Positions 43,225 through 50,968 of a DNA stretch of 64,000 bases are shown here, piece by piece. Location: NCBI RefSeq assembly GCF_050410795.1, contig NZ_CP191258.1, positions 1,674,001 to 1,738,000 of the forward strand. The letters run 5' to 3'. Position 1 is the stretch's first letter; each line of letters starts with the position of its first letter. Made by a program: the position numbers and the translations under genes. The notes under the pieces were generated by a model. It was given only the letters and a program-made list of their open reading frames with translations, was not told the DNA's origin and made no database searches. The stretch is from Fontivita pretiosa (GTDB taxonomy: Bacteria; Planctomycetota; Phycisphaerae; Tepidisphaerales; Tepidisphaeraceae).

Positions 43225-43587
43225 TCAGGGTGACCTCACTACCGGTTGCCACTTGTTCGGGTCCAGAGTCTTTCGGATCGGGCTGCCATCCAGTTTGACG
43301 ATCTCGAGTTCCGCCAATCTTCCATTCACAACATGAAGCAGAATATCAACAGGGACTCCATCGTCGTCCGCATCACGTACTTCAACCGGAACTCGCTGGT
43401 TCACATTGCCGGCCTCGAGGCCGCCAGCTACGTAGATCTCAAACGTCCCGTCCTGATGAAGCGTCCGAACGCGACATCGCGGTACCTGCGTCAGCAGCGC
43501 ATCTCGGCCTGGAAATGGGCGTTCCAAGAGTTTCATGAGCATTGCCTGCTCACCACTGGTCGGTTCTCTAAAGTCGTCTTCGCACAT
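43225..43587 (-). CDS. candidate immunity protein, DUF6984-like
   Basis: 120 residues from ATG 43587, 16 nt after the reconstructed toxin stop at 43604. The protein reads 'FREPTSGEQAMLMKLLERPF', then 'VRTLHQDGTFEIYVAGG', 'VPVEVRDADDDGVPVDILLH' and 'LAELEIVKLDGSPIRKTLDP'. This pattern agrees with DUF6984-type proteins, which I recall as frequently encoded beside polymorphic toxins. No signal peptide or membrane helix, so it is cytoplasmic, as expected for binding a nuclease. The immunity role is inferred from position and family. An in-frame ATG 12 bases earlier abuts the AGGAGG and is a less likely start. Confidence 0.65.
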   Translation of the reverse strand: MCEDDFREPTSGEQAMLMKLLERPFPGRDALLTQVPRCRVRTLHQDGTFEIYVAGGLEAGNVNQRVPVEVRDADDDGVPVDILLHVVNGRLAELEIVKLDGSPIRKTLDPNKWQPVVRSP

Positions 43588-43701
43588 AGTCCTGATCATC
43601 CTCCTACTTCGGGAACGCCGTGTCAACATTGATACTGCCATCTGGCAGGACATGTGCACGATACTCAACAAGCACGCCATTCACAGTAATCGTCTTAGAA
43701 A

Positions 43702-44124
43702 CTATCTCATTTGCCCCATCCGGTAGAGCCTCCGATACCACAGCAGCGCGCACGCGAGTTTGATGGTGCCGAGGTAGTTGGATGACTTCTTACAATATCG
43801 CACGAGGATGCCGCGACACTTGCTCAGCCACGCGTGCGTTCGCTCGACAACCCATCGCCGCGCGGGATGCTTCTTGCGGTTGCGGCCGTCGAGTTTTTCC
43901 TGGCCGATCTGCTTGCAGTGCGGCTGGTAGCCGAACACCCGCGCGGTGGCGTCGGCGGGGGCGCCGCTGTAGCCCTTGTCCATGCACAGGTGCTGCTCCT
44001 GCTCGGTCACCGGGTTGGGCGGTTCGGTCACGACCGCTTCGAGCGTGTCCTGAAGGATCATGGAGTCGTGGACGTTGGCGCCGGCCACGACCACCGCGAT
44101 CGGCCCGCCGTCGGCTTCCGTCAA
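43702..44124 (-). CDS. IS5-family transposase, C-terminal frame (OrfB)
   Basis: 140 residues: 'LTEADGGPIAVVVAGANVHD' at the start with the second catalytic Asp region, 'LCMDKGYSGAPAD' and 'RRWVVERTHAWLSKCRGILV' containing the DDE glutamate. It ends inside the terminal repeat. It is meant to be fused to OrfA by frameshifting: in the -1 frame of OrfA the codons continue as 'GGDHVGPNPTDRAKNGTKRS' into this frame. The independent ATG at 44124 overlaps OrfA's stop (ATGA). Confidence 0.88.
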   Translation of the reverse strand: MTEADGGPIAVVVAGANVHDSMILQDTLEAVVTEPPNPVTEQEQHLCMDKGYSGAPADATARVFGYQPHCKQIGQEKLDGRNRKKHPARRWVVERTHAWLSKCRGILVRYCKKSSNYLGTIKLACALLWYRRLYRMGQMR

Positions 44125-44549
44125 AACGCTGCGTTTCGTTCCGTTTTTCGCTCGATCGGTGGGATTGGGTCCGACATGATCCCCCCAAAACGCGCCTTGG
44201 ACATGGCCCCGTCGACGCTCTGCCAGGCCCAGTCCACGCCGTCGAGTTCCTCGCAGGCGCGCACGAGCAGTTCCCAGATGCGATCGAACACGCCACGCTC
44301 GATCCAGCGCTGCTGCGTGCGGTGCACCGAGGAGTCATCGCCGAACTCCTTGGGAAGCCGGTTCCACTGGCAGCCGGAGCGCAGGCGATAGATGATCCCG
44401 TCCAGCGCCCTGCGCTGGTCCACGCGCTGTCGATGCCCGCGGTGCGGCGGGTCCAGCTCGGCGAGGATCGGCAGGATCAGATCCCACAGCTCGTCCGGGC
44501 AATTCCAGATCGTGGGCAGGGGTTCGGCAACGCGTTTGGTTCTGGCCAT
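44121..44549 (-). CDS. IS5-family transposase, N-terminal frame (OrfA)
   Basis: 142 residues from ATG 44549. Contains the DUF4096-type N-terminal domain 'CPDELWDLILPILAELDPPH', 'RRALDGIIYRLRSGCQWNRL' and 'VDWAWQSVDGAMSKARFGG', which has the first catalytic Asp. After the slippery site the unshifted frame gives a short non-homologous tail ending at 44121. Shifting at that site yields the full transposase of about 275 residues. Confidence 0.88.
   Translation of the reverse strand: MARTKRVAEPLPTIWNCPDELWDLILPILAELDPPHRGHRQRVDQRRALDGIIYRLRSGCQWNRLPKEFGDDSSVHRTQQRWIERGVFDRIWELLVRACEELDGVDWAWQSVDGAMSKARFGGIMSDPIPPIERKTERNAAF
44181..44190 (-). promoter_or_regulatory. programmed -1 frameshift site in the IS transposase
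   Basis: On the coding strand TTTTGGGGGG lies in OrfA at 'RFGG'. Slipping back one base here changes the product from 'GGIMSDP' to 'GGDHVGPNPTDR', which is the sequence conserved in undivided IS5-family transposases. This is the usual fusion mechanism in the family. Confidence 0.7.
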
Positions 44550-45814
44550 CCTTGGCTCCGTGGTAAGATTCCTTCCACGAATATCGGCCAGAAGCGGTCA
44601 AATGAGATAGTTTCTTAATCGGAAGACGGCCCGGCTTTGGGTTCGCGCCAACCGTCGCTTTGATGTCAGCAATTATTGCGGCCTCCGCCTCCGCGTAGGT
44701 CACTGCTGCGCCAGTGAAGTGTCGGGATGCATGGGCTGTTTGGAACTTGATGATTCCACCGAACACTGCACCGGCTGCTTGCGTTGCCAACCCAGCCGCC
44801 GTCACGTCAACATTGTTAAGCCCTTCAATTAGCGCAGCCTCCACCGCCATCATGCGGCTGAGTTGATAATCGGCAACGGGGATCTTGCGCATGTTTTCTA
44901 GATTACAGCAGTTTTCAGAAACCCCGTTCAATGGGTATTCATTGATGTAATCGGCACCGTACGTAGTGAACCAGGAATAGATGTCAATCAATGCTGCACC
45001 CGGAATCCAGCGGTCAAGCCAACCGGGCACTTTTTCATGGGTGAAGAACACGTAGCAGGTGCTGTCGCGCTCGTCCCACCGAAAATATGGACCGTTCGCG
45101 TTCCAGGAGTACATCCCCCGGGGATCTAACAAAGCAACTGGTCGGCTCTTCAGGTATTCATACAGGCTAGTGCTGTCCCGGTACTCCGATGGATCCCTCT
45201 GCACAAACCTCCCCATCCCCGTATGCAGCATCCTCGCCCGGTTGTACACCAGCCCGAACTCCTCGTCGTGATACAAGCCCTGGTGCCCGAACTCGTTCAG
45301 CGGCCCCGGCGCACGGTAGCCGATCCCGTAGCTGGTCACCACCCCGCGGAATGTGCCGGCGGTGGGGTTGGCCAACATCCCCGCGTCCCCCGTCGGCAGG
45401 CTCGGGCGGTTCACGTACATGTCGTCCAGTACCCCCGAGTCCGTCGCGTCCACAGAGCCGCTGCCGTCGAAGTCGGCCCGGTGGAACCACTGCGAACCCG
45501 ACTGGTTCACCATCGCATCATCCATCATCGCGTAATCCGTCGCGTCGATCGCCCCCTCGTGGCTCATGTCCGCGATCAGCCACCCGTGGCTTAAGACCGT
45601 CCGGTTCCCGTAAGGGCTGTACTCGTAGCGCTCGGCGAGCACCCCGCCATCCGGCAGCGAGCTGAGAAGCCCCAGCACGTTCCAGTTGGCGTTGCCGATG
45701 TACTCCAGGATGCCGCGTGACCTGTTCACTTGTCAAAGAGCGCGACAGGAGGCTGATCCGGCCACACGCGGCGCTCATCCCGAACAAAGACTCCCGACCC
45801 CTTAGATTTTCCCC

Positions 45815-45970
45815 AGCACCTGCCGCCGCCACGGCATCGATCCGCAGCGGTACCTGACACAACTGCTGACCAATCTGCCCGACACGCCGATGAGCCGGCT
45901 TTGCGCCTGGCTGCCGGATGTCTGGAAACAAGCCAACCCCGACGCCGCGCCGAAATTGGCCGGGGTGTAG
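45815..45970 (+). pseudogene. IS66 transposase C-terminal remnant
   Basis: 52 codons read 'STCRRHGIDPQRYLTQLLTN', then 'LPDTPMSRLCAWLPDVWKQA', ending at TAG 45968. This matches the C-terminal element of IS66-type TnpC transposases. A second decayed copy follows at about 46035-46100 (GCGGTGCCTGACGCAGCCGT, then CAATCTGCCCGATACGCCGA), which differs at many bases and has no frame. Both are relics with no catalytic part. Confidence 0.7.
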
Positions 45971-46151
45971 GTCACGTCGCGCTCACTGTTGTTGTGCAGC
46001 GGGTGGGCCCAGTCTGCCTCCTAACACGCCACCGTCCCGCGCGGTGCCTGACGCAGCCGTTGGCCAATCTGCCCGATACGCCGACCAGTCGAAGTAGCCA
46101 ACCCCAACGCAGCCACCGAAGGCGTTAACGTAAAATCGGTACGCGCTCGCT

Positions 46152-46577
46152 TCAGGTCCGTGCGCCGGACAGCGGAAAATGAAACGCGAGCCAAAACAAG
46201 ATCCCCCACCCAAGCACCGATATCCCAAGCGCCGCTCCGGCCCACCCCAATCCACGCAAGGCTTTTGAATTTAGTATGCGTACAATCGCCATTAGGGGCA
46301 CAAGAACCGAAACCGCCATTGCGATCAAGACAAACGGCGCAGCGAAAGACACTGACCCTGTGAAAGTGGAGCGATCGGGCGTCCATGACGGCATTCCCTC
46401 TATGGACCGTTCGATACTGTCGAGCACCTGAAGCAGTCCCAACACGGGAAGGGGCGAATCCACGAGCGCGACGATGAGTGATACTACCGCCAGCTTGCTG
46501 AGCCGGGTCTTCGTTAGCTGCCCACTGGCGTAGTCTATTGACCGCGGCGAGACGGGCGATTCGGCTTTCGGGTCCAC
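46152..46577 (-). CDS. small three-helix membrane protein, possible immunity protein
   Basis: 141 residues from GTG 46577, with GGGGAG eight bases upstream. After a polar start ('DPKAESPVSPRSIDYASGQL') there are three hydrophobic helices: 'LAVVSLIVALVDSPLPVLGL', 'APFVLIAMAVSVLVPLMAIV' and 'LGISVLGWGILFWLAFHF'. I do not recognise a family. It follows a truncated reading frame that may be a toxin end, inside an Rhs-associated island, so an immunity role is possible. Equally it may be an unrelated cargo gene. Confidence 0.6.
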   Translation of the reverse strand: MDPKAESPVSPRSIDYASGQLTKTRLSKLAVVSLIVALVDSPLPVLGLLQVLDSIERSIEGMPSWTPDRSTFTGSVSFAAPFVLIAMAVSVLVPLMAIVRILNSKALRGLGWAGAALGISVLGWGILFWLAFHFPLSGART

Positions 46578-46679
46578 GATGTTATCTCCCCGACAAACTT
46601 GTCGTCGACTGCTTCGGAACAACGTCAGAGATTGAAGCTTCCATTGCCAGCCGGGCTTGTTCAATCTTCGATGGCCTAA

Positions 46680-46948
46680 TCATGCGATATCCAATCTTAG
46701 CTGGTCCCAGTAGGCCTGTACATCTTGATAGGCGTGGACAAACTGCCCGCTGTGACCAGTGATGAGATTATTGAACGTAGATGTTCCGGGAAGCGCGGTC
46801 TTTAGATTCACGCCGTCTTGAAAAACACGAGACAGGCCCGCCATGCTGTCCACCCCACCTAGCGGCGCGACGATACTTGATGCTCCGAACGCGAACATCT
46901 CGAATTCGTGTGTAGCGAGCGCCAGCACAACATCGGAATGGGAGACTC
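46680..46948 (-). pseudogene. C-terminal remnant of a protein cut by an IS (possible toxin tip)
   Basis: About 88 residues reading 'GVSHSDVVLALATHEFEMFA', then 'LGGVDSMAGLSRVFQDGVNL' and 'YWDQLRLDIA', ending at TGA 46680. The reading frame is split at its upstream side by the IS at 46949. Across the IS, using one copy of ACTC, the frame stays open for only about 15 more codons before a TGA, so the 5' part was already lost. The family is unknown. Position before a small membrane protein in an Rhs island suggests a toxin/immunity remnant. Confidence 0.5.
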
Positions 46949-48017
46949 CTCGGCTCAGTCTCGACCCTCTCCAAGTTCGGCGCATGTTCGGTAGCGCCAC
47001 GCCGATGCAGTGGGTACAAGCTGCGGGATGGAAACATCTCGATCACCATGGAAGGTCCTGCGGCAGGCCCATGAACTGGCCCTCCGCGTCTGGCCGGCCT
47101 ACTCCTGCGACTGCAGCCGCCACGACTTCACGCTCCCGCAACTCTTCGCCTGCCTCGTTCTGCGCGAGCAGCTCAAGCTCAGCTATCGCAGGGCCGAGCA
47201 ACTGCTGCGCGACTCGCCGCAGTGGCTGGCCGACCTCGGCATGTCCCGCGCCCCGGATCACAACACCCTCTGGCGGGCCTTCGGCACGCTTCTCAAGACC
47301 CGGCGCGTCAACCGCATGCTCGACCTGCTGGCCCAGCTTGCCGCCAAGGCCAAACTGCTGCGTAAGCTCGACTCGAGCAAGCCGCTGACCCTCGACAGCA
47401 CCTGCTACGAGGCGCGTCACCGCTCACGCCATTACGACCGCGTCTGCCGCAAGATGCTCCTGCGCGATGGCGGCAAATACACCGAAAAAACCGATGCAGA
47501 CGAGGTCAATCGCTCACGCTCGCGCCGGGCCCGGCAGATGCCGAAGCTGGCCCTGGCGGTGGCCTCGGCCTGTCACCTCATCCTGGCGGCGCGGGTTCAT
47601 ATCGGCTGCGGGTCCGATGCGCCGGACTTCGCGCCGCTGTTGTACCATGCGTGGCGGCGGGCCAATGTGAACGTCGTCGTCGCCGACGCTGGATACGACT
47701 CAGAGGCCAACCACCGCAGCGCCCGCCTGGACATGGGTGTGCGCTCGGTGATTCCCACGGGCATCGGGCGGCCGTCGAGCAAGCCGCCCGGCGGTCGATA
47801 TCGCCGGCTGATGAAGCAGCGGTTTGCCCGCAAGGCGGACCGGCGAACCTACGGCCAGCGAGCGCAGAGCGAGACGGTCAACAGCATGATGAAGCGGAAC
47901 TTTGGCGATGCCCTGCGTTCCGTGCAACGCCGCCGTCGCCGGCAGGAGATGCTCTTGCGGACCCTGACGCACGACCTCATGATCTACGCCAATTATGAGG
48001 GTCGAGACTGAGCCGAG
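46949..48017 (+). mobile_element. insertion sequence, IS5-like, 1069 bp
   Basis: 21-bp perfect inverted ends: positions 46949-46969, beginning CTCGGCTCAGTCTCG, and their complement at 47997-48017. Both sides are flanked by ACTC (46945-46948 and 48018-48021), a 4-bp target duplication. It encodes one intact transposase whose stop lies inside the right repeat. It is unrelated in sequence to the IS at 43.7 kb. Confidence 0.9.
47028..48011 (+). CDS. DDE transposase of the IS at 46949-48017
   Basis: About 327 residues from ATG 47028 (GTG 47010 is also in frame). 'LPQLFACLVLREQLKLSYRR' and 'MSRAPDHNTLWRAFGTLLKT' form the N-terminal DNA-binding part. The DDE residues are in 'PLTLDSTCYEARHRSRHYDR', 'VNVVVADAGYDSEANHRSAR' and 'GQRAQSETVNSMMKRNFGDA'. 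This fits an IS5-superfamily DDE transposase found in planctomycetes and other phyla. Full length, no frameshift. Confidence 0.9.
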   Translation: METSRSPWKVLRQAHELALRVWPAYSCDCSRHDFTLPQLFACLVLREQLKLSYRRAEQLLRDSPQWLADLGMSRAPDHNTLWRAFGTLLKTRRVNRMLDLLAQLAAKAKLLRKLDSSKPLTLDSTCYEARHRSRHYDRVCRKMLLRDGGKYTEKTDADEVNRSRSRRARQMPKLALAVASACHLILAARVHIGCGSDAPDFAPLLYHAWRRANVNVVVADAGYDSEANHRSARLDMGVRSVIPTGIGRPSSKPPGGRYRRLMKQRFARKADRRTYGQRAQSETVNSMMKRNFGDALRSVQRRRRRQEMLLRTLTHDLMIYANYEGRD

Positions 48018-48032
48018 ACTCCTCCCGTATAC

Positions 48033-48214
48033 TTAGCTCGACTTTTGCCGTTTTCTGATGCTCAGGATCAACTGATTTTCGAGCCGATTTCGATCCGTGC
48101 AGGAGTTTTGAGAGATCCCTGGAAACGGGCGAAGGTCACAAAACCTCGGGAATGCCCGACATGTCGGGCGTTTCGCCCGACAGGCCATTCAAAAACGGCA
48201 AAAGTCGAGCTTAA
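48033..48214. repeat. 182-bp element with long terminal inverted repeats (MITE-like)
   Basis: TTAGCTCGACTTTTGCCGTTTT (48033-48054) is repeated in inverse as AAAACGGCAAAAGTCGAGCTTAA (48192-48214), differing by one base. The interior has no open frame but contains the palindromes CCCGACATGTCGGG and GGGCG-TTT-CGCCC near 48157-48182. The element may be a non-autonomous transposon or an attachment-type structure. It lies 15 bp beyond the right end of the IS. Confidence 0.65.
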
Positions 48215-48370
48215 TGAAGTCGCAGATGGTGAACTTCCTCCCCTTGGCTTTGCGACTCCATGGACTCCACGGGCGGAACGCCGAGGACCGATCTCAAATC
48301 CGTCCGTCTCATTCATTCCACCAACACCAGCAGCCACGGATGGCAAGCATCTCGGCGGCGCTGGCGGCGG

Positions 48371-50749
48371 TCACGGGCCGCTGGCCGCGGGCAGCGCGTC
48401 GTCGCCGGCGGATGAGAACATGCTGTCGGCGATGCGCATCGGCGGCAGGCGCAGAGCCAGGCGGCGCTTCGCGGCGCCGGCGGCCAGGTCCGAATTGCTC
48501 GGCGGCAGCGCCGCCGCCAGGTCGATCAGTCGCAACGCATCCCCGGATGTCGTGTGGTGCCCGCGGATCAGCTCCTCATCCGCCTGATCCACCACACCGT
48601 CACGGTTGTGATCGTATCGATTCGTGATCGCGGCGGTCGCGGTGGCATTGGTGGCGGTGAGGGTTTCGTCGGCACTGTTCACCATCGCATCCGACGGCGA
48701 GTCGCCCGTTTCTCCGATGGCGTTGCCGAACACAAGCGTCTGCTCGCGCGACAGTCCGGCGATGGAGTCGGCCTTGATCGTGATCGCCAGCCACGTCTTC
48801 TGGATGGCATTGTCCGCCCAGACAAGCGTGACGCGATTGGATGAGCCGACACCGGCGGCGGGGCGATAGCTGATGGTCGGCAGCTCGGTCGCCTGGCTCC
48901 AGTCGTGATAGTTGTCGCTGTTTCCGACGCGAAAGATGAACTGCCCAAGGTTCGGGGCGGAGGTGTTGTCCCGCAGGTCGATCACGATCGCGTTCAGCCC
49001 CCTGGAGTAGGAGGTGTAGTTGACGAACCTGGCCTTGTGCCCGGGCGACAGTGGCCTTTTGTCCGGGGCGATGGCGGCGTCGTCGGCGGGGTTGGCGGCG
49101 GGATCGTTGCCGTCGAACACGCTGTTGTTGTACACCACCGCCGCGTGCGCCACCGCCGAACCGTAACGCCGCGCATACACGCCCCAACTGCTGGCGTCCT
49201 CCAGCTCGCTCTGCCAGGCGATGACGAACTCGCCGTCAGCATCGATCGCGATCGCAGGCTGAAGCTGATCGTTGATGCTGAGGCTGTTGACGCCGAACTC
49301 CGAATCAAGCGGCAGTCCTGCGGCGTTGTAGCGCTGGGCATAGATGCCGTAGCCGCCGCCGTCCTGCCCGCGACTGGTCCAGGTGATCACGAAGTCGCCG
49401 TCGGCGTCGATGGCCACGTCCGGATCGAACTGCGAACTGGTCGTATAGGTATTGACGCGGAATTCGCCACCCTGCGGCAGACCCAGGGCGTTGTACCGCT
49501 GCGCGTACACGCCGTATCCGCTGCCGTCGTGCATCCCGCCGCTCTGCCAGGCGATGACAAAATCGCCCTGAGAATCCATGGCCACACAGGGCGCATCCTG
49601 CGTGCCGGTGGTGAAGCTGTTGACGGCGAATTCATCGCCCAGCGGCACACCGGCGGCATCGTAACGTTGCGCGAAGATTCCGCCGTCGCTGCCGTCCTGT
49701 CCGTCGCTGACCCATGCGATGACGAATCCCGATCCGTCCGGATCCATGCCGATGCTCGGGGCATACTGGTAGCCGTCGGTGGTGGTGTTGACGCGGAACT
49801 CCTGTGCCAGCGGCGTGCCGGCGGCGTCGTATCGCTGGGCGTAGACTGCGGCGATGCTGCCGTCCTGGAGACTGCTGGTCCAGGCGATGACGAAGTTGCC
49901 CGCCGCGTCCATCGCCACCGCCGGCGCGTACTGGTCGCCATCGGTGAACGAATTGACGCGGAACTCTCCGCCCAAAGCGACGCCCGCGGCGCTGTATCGC
50001 TGGGCGTAGATGCCGTATCCGCTGGAGTCCTGCCCGGGACCGCTTTGCCAGACGACGACAAAATCGCCGTCGGCGTCGATGGCCACCGCCGGCGCCGTCT
50101 GCGCGCCGTTCACCGCCGTGTTGACTCTGAATTCGCTATCAACGGGCTGGCCGGATGAATTGAAGCGCTGAGCGTAGATCCCGTCGCCGCTGAGGTCCTG
50201 TAGGTTGCTGGCCCAGACGACGAGCCAATCCCCGTCGGCATCGACCGCCACGTCGGACGAATGCTGAGCATTGGCGGTAAAGGTGTTGACGGGTATTGCC
50301 GGACCGCGCGGGAGGCTGGTCGTCTGTTCGACGGCCGTGCGAACGCCGCAAAGCACCCCGCTGACCGCGGTTGCCTCGGGCACGATAATCTGCCTGGCCG
50401 GCGGCTCGATCCACAGGTCCTGGTCGGCGACGGTCAGGTTGTAGGTTGCGGCGGGCAGTTGGGCGATGGTGTACGCCCCGCGGGCGTCGCTGATGGCCGA
50501 AGGCTCATTGGCTTCGAGCAGGCCGTTGCCGTTCAGATCGACAAAGACGCGAAAAGCCGCCAGGGCTTGCTCACCCGGATCCGCCTGGCCGTCGGCGTCA
50601 CGATCGTTGAACACGCTGCCGCTGATGCTGCCGCTGTCGCTGAGCAATCGACGTGCTTCCAGCGGCTCAAGGCGCGCCGGGTTTGGGCGCGGGATGCGCC
50701 TGGCCACGGGGGCTGGTGATGGCGAGCCTTGAACTCGGCCGCTTGGCAT
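48371..50749 (-). CDS. surface protein with Cna/SdrD-B-like domain, seven tandem repeats and dockerin
   Basis: 792 residues from ATG 50749. The leader motif is 'RLEPLEARRLLSD', so the protein is exported by a planctomycete-specific path. Residues about 35-130 are an SdrD-B/Cna-B-like fold ('SISGSVFNDRDADGQADPGE'). Seven repeats of about 50 residues follow, each containing 'GIYAQRYNAAG' variants and 'VAIDADGDFVIAW'; they may form a beta-propeller. A jelly-roll-like part and a final dockerin-type pair ('YDHNRDGVVDQADEELIRGH') complete it. No PEP-CTERM tail. Function unknown, likely adhesion or binding. Confidence 0.82.
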   Translation of the reverse strand: MPSGRVQGSPSPAPVARRIPRPNPARLEPLEARRLLSDSGSISGSVFNDRDADGQADPGEQALAAFRVFVDLNGNGLLEANEPSAISDARGAYTIAQLPAATYNLTVADQDLWIEPPARQIIVPEATAVSGVLCGVRTAVEQTTSLPRGPAIPVNTFTANAQHSSDVAVDADGDWLVVWASNLQDLSGDGIYAQRFNSSGQPVDSEFRVNTAVNGAQTAPAVAIDADGDFVVVWQSGPGQDSSGYGIYAQRYSAAGVALGGEFRVNSFTDGDQYAPAVAMDAAGNFVIAWTSSLQDGSIAAVYAQRYDAAGTPLAQEFRVNTTTDGYQYAPSIGMDPDGSGFVIAWVSDGQDGSDGGIFAQRYDAAGVPLGDEFAVNSFTTGTQDAPCVAMDSQGDFVIAWQSGGMHDGSGYGVYAQRYNALGLPQGGEFRVNTYTTSSQFDPDVAIDADGDFVITWTSRGQDGGGYGIYAQRYNAAGLPLDSEFGVNSLSINDQLQPAIAIDADGEFVIAWQSELEDASSWGVYARRYGSAVAHAAVVYNNSVFDGNDPAANPADDAAIAPDKRPLSPGHKARFVNYTSYSRGLNAIVIDLRDNTSAPNLGQFIFRVGNSDNYHDWSQATELPTISYRPAAGVGSSNRVTLVWADNAIQKTWLAITIKADSIAGLSREQTLVFGNAIGETGDSPSDAMVNSADETLTATNATATAAITNRYDHNRDGVVDQADEELIRGHHTTSGDALRLIDLAAALPPSNSDLAAGAAKRRLALRLPPMRIADSMFSSAGDDALPAASGP

Positions 50750-50968
50750 GCGGTGACCCCGCCAGGAAAGCTTGATCGTAGGAAAGACTCTTCGTCGCCG
50801 CAAAACAAAAATGGCTGATCTTCTGGCCGGCGTGTGCCCGGATGGGCTTGCGGGATCGGAGCACGCCAACCGGTATCAGGGGCGTCCGCGCCTGTCGTTT
50901 ATGCACATCTCGGACCACCCGCCCGCGTTATTCGCTCAGACCCGCAGGTGCGTGCGACGAAAGTCCAG

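Larger units (their letters stand above)
43698..44614 (-). mobile_element. IS5-family (IS427/IS1031-like) insertion sequence, 917 bp
   Basis: Perfect 16-bp terminal inverted repeats, GAAACTATCTCATTTG (43698-43713) and its complement (44599-44614), are flanked by TTA on both sides (43695-43697 and 44615-44617), a 3-bp target duplication. It holds two overlapping reading frames for a DDE transposase. The ends, duplication and coding frames are all intact, so the insertion is recent and could still be mobile. Confidence 0.93.
43604..45729 (-). pseudogene. Rhs polymorphic toxin C-terminus, 5'-truncated and split by an IS
   Basis: Begins abruptly at about 45729 with 'ANWNVLGLLSSLPDGGVLAE', the middle of an Rhs core, then 'YEYSPYGNRTVLSHGW'. 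Two dockerin-like repeats follow ('GAIDATDYAMMDDAMVNQ', 'ADFDGSGSVDATDSGVLDDM'), then the conserved Rhs end 'YNRARMLHTGMGRFVQRDPS' and 'PVALLDPRG'. After that comes a variable toxin domain of about 190 residues with 'FQTAHASRHFTGAAVTYAEA'. The IS at 43698-44614 interrupts it after 'KPGRLPI'. Removing the IS and one TTA copy rejoins the frame as 'KTITVNGVLVEYRAHVLPDG', then 'SINVDTAFPK' and a TAG at 43606. The full Rhs shell (usually over 1000 residues) is missing. The toxin may be an RNase of the EndoU/BECR group, a weak inference. Confidence 0.8.

Noticed and set aside
42585..45800. AAAGACTCCCGACC at about 42589 and 45788 as ends of one composite element
   Set aside because: The 14-bp match is in the same orientation at both places but has no matching ends, duplications or intact genes around it; it may be shared debris from a duplicated segment.
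48157..48182. Palindromes inside the 182-bp element taken as a transcription terminator
   Set aside because: They lie inside a larger inverted-repeat element and no T tract follows; the long terminal arms fit a mobile repeat better.
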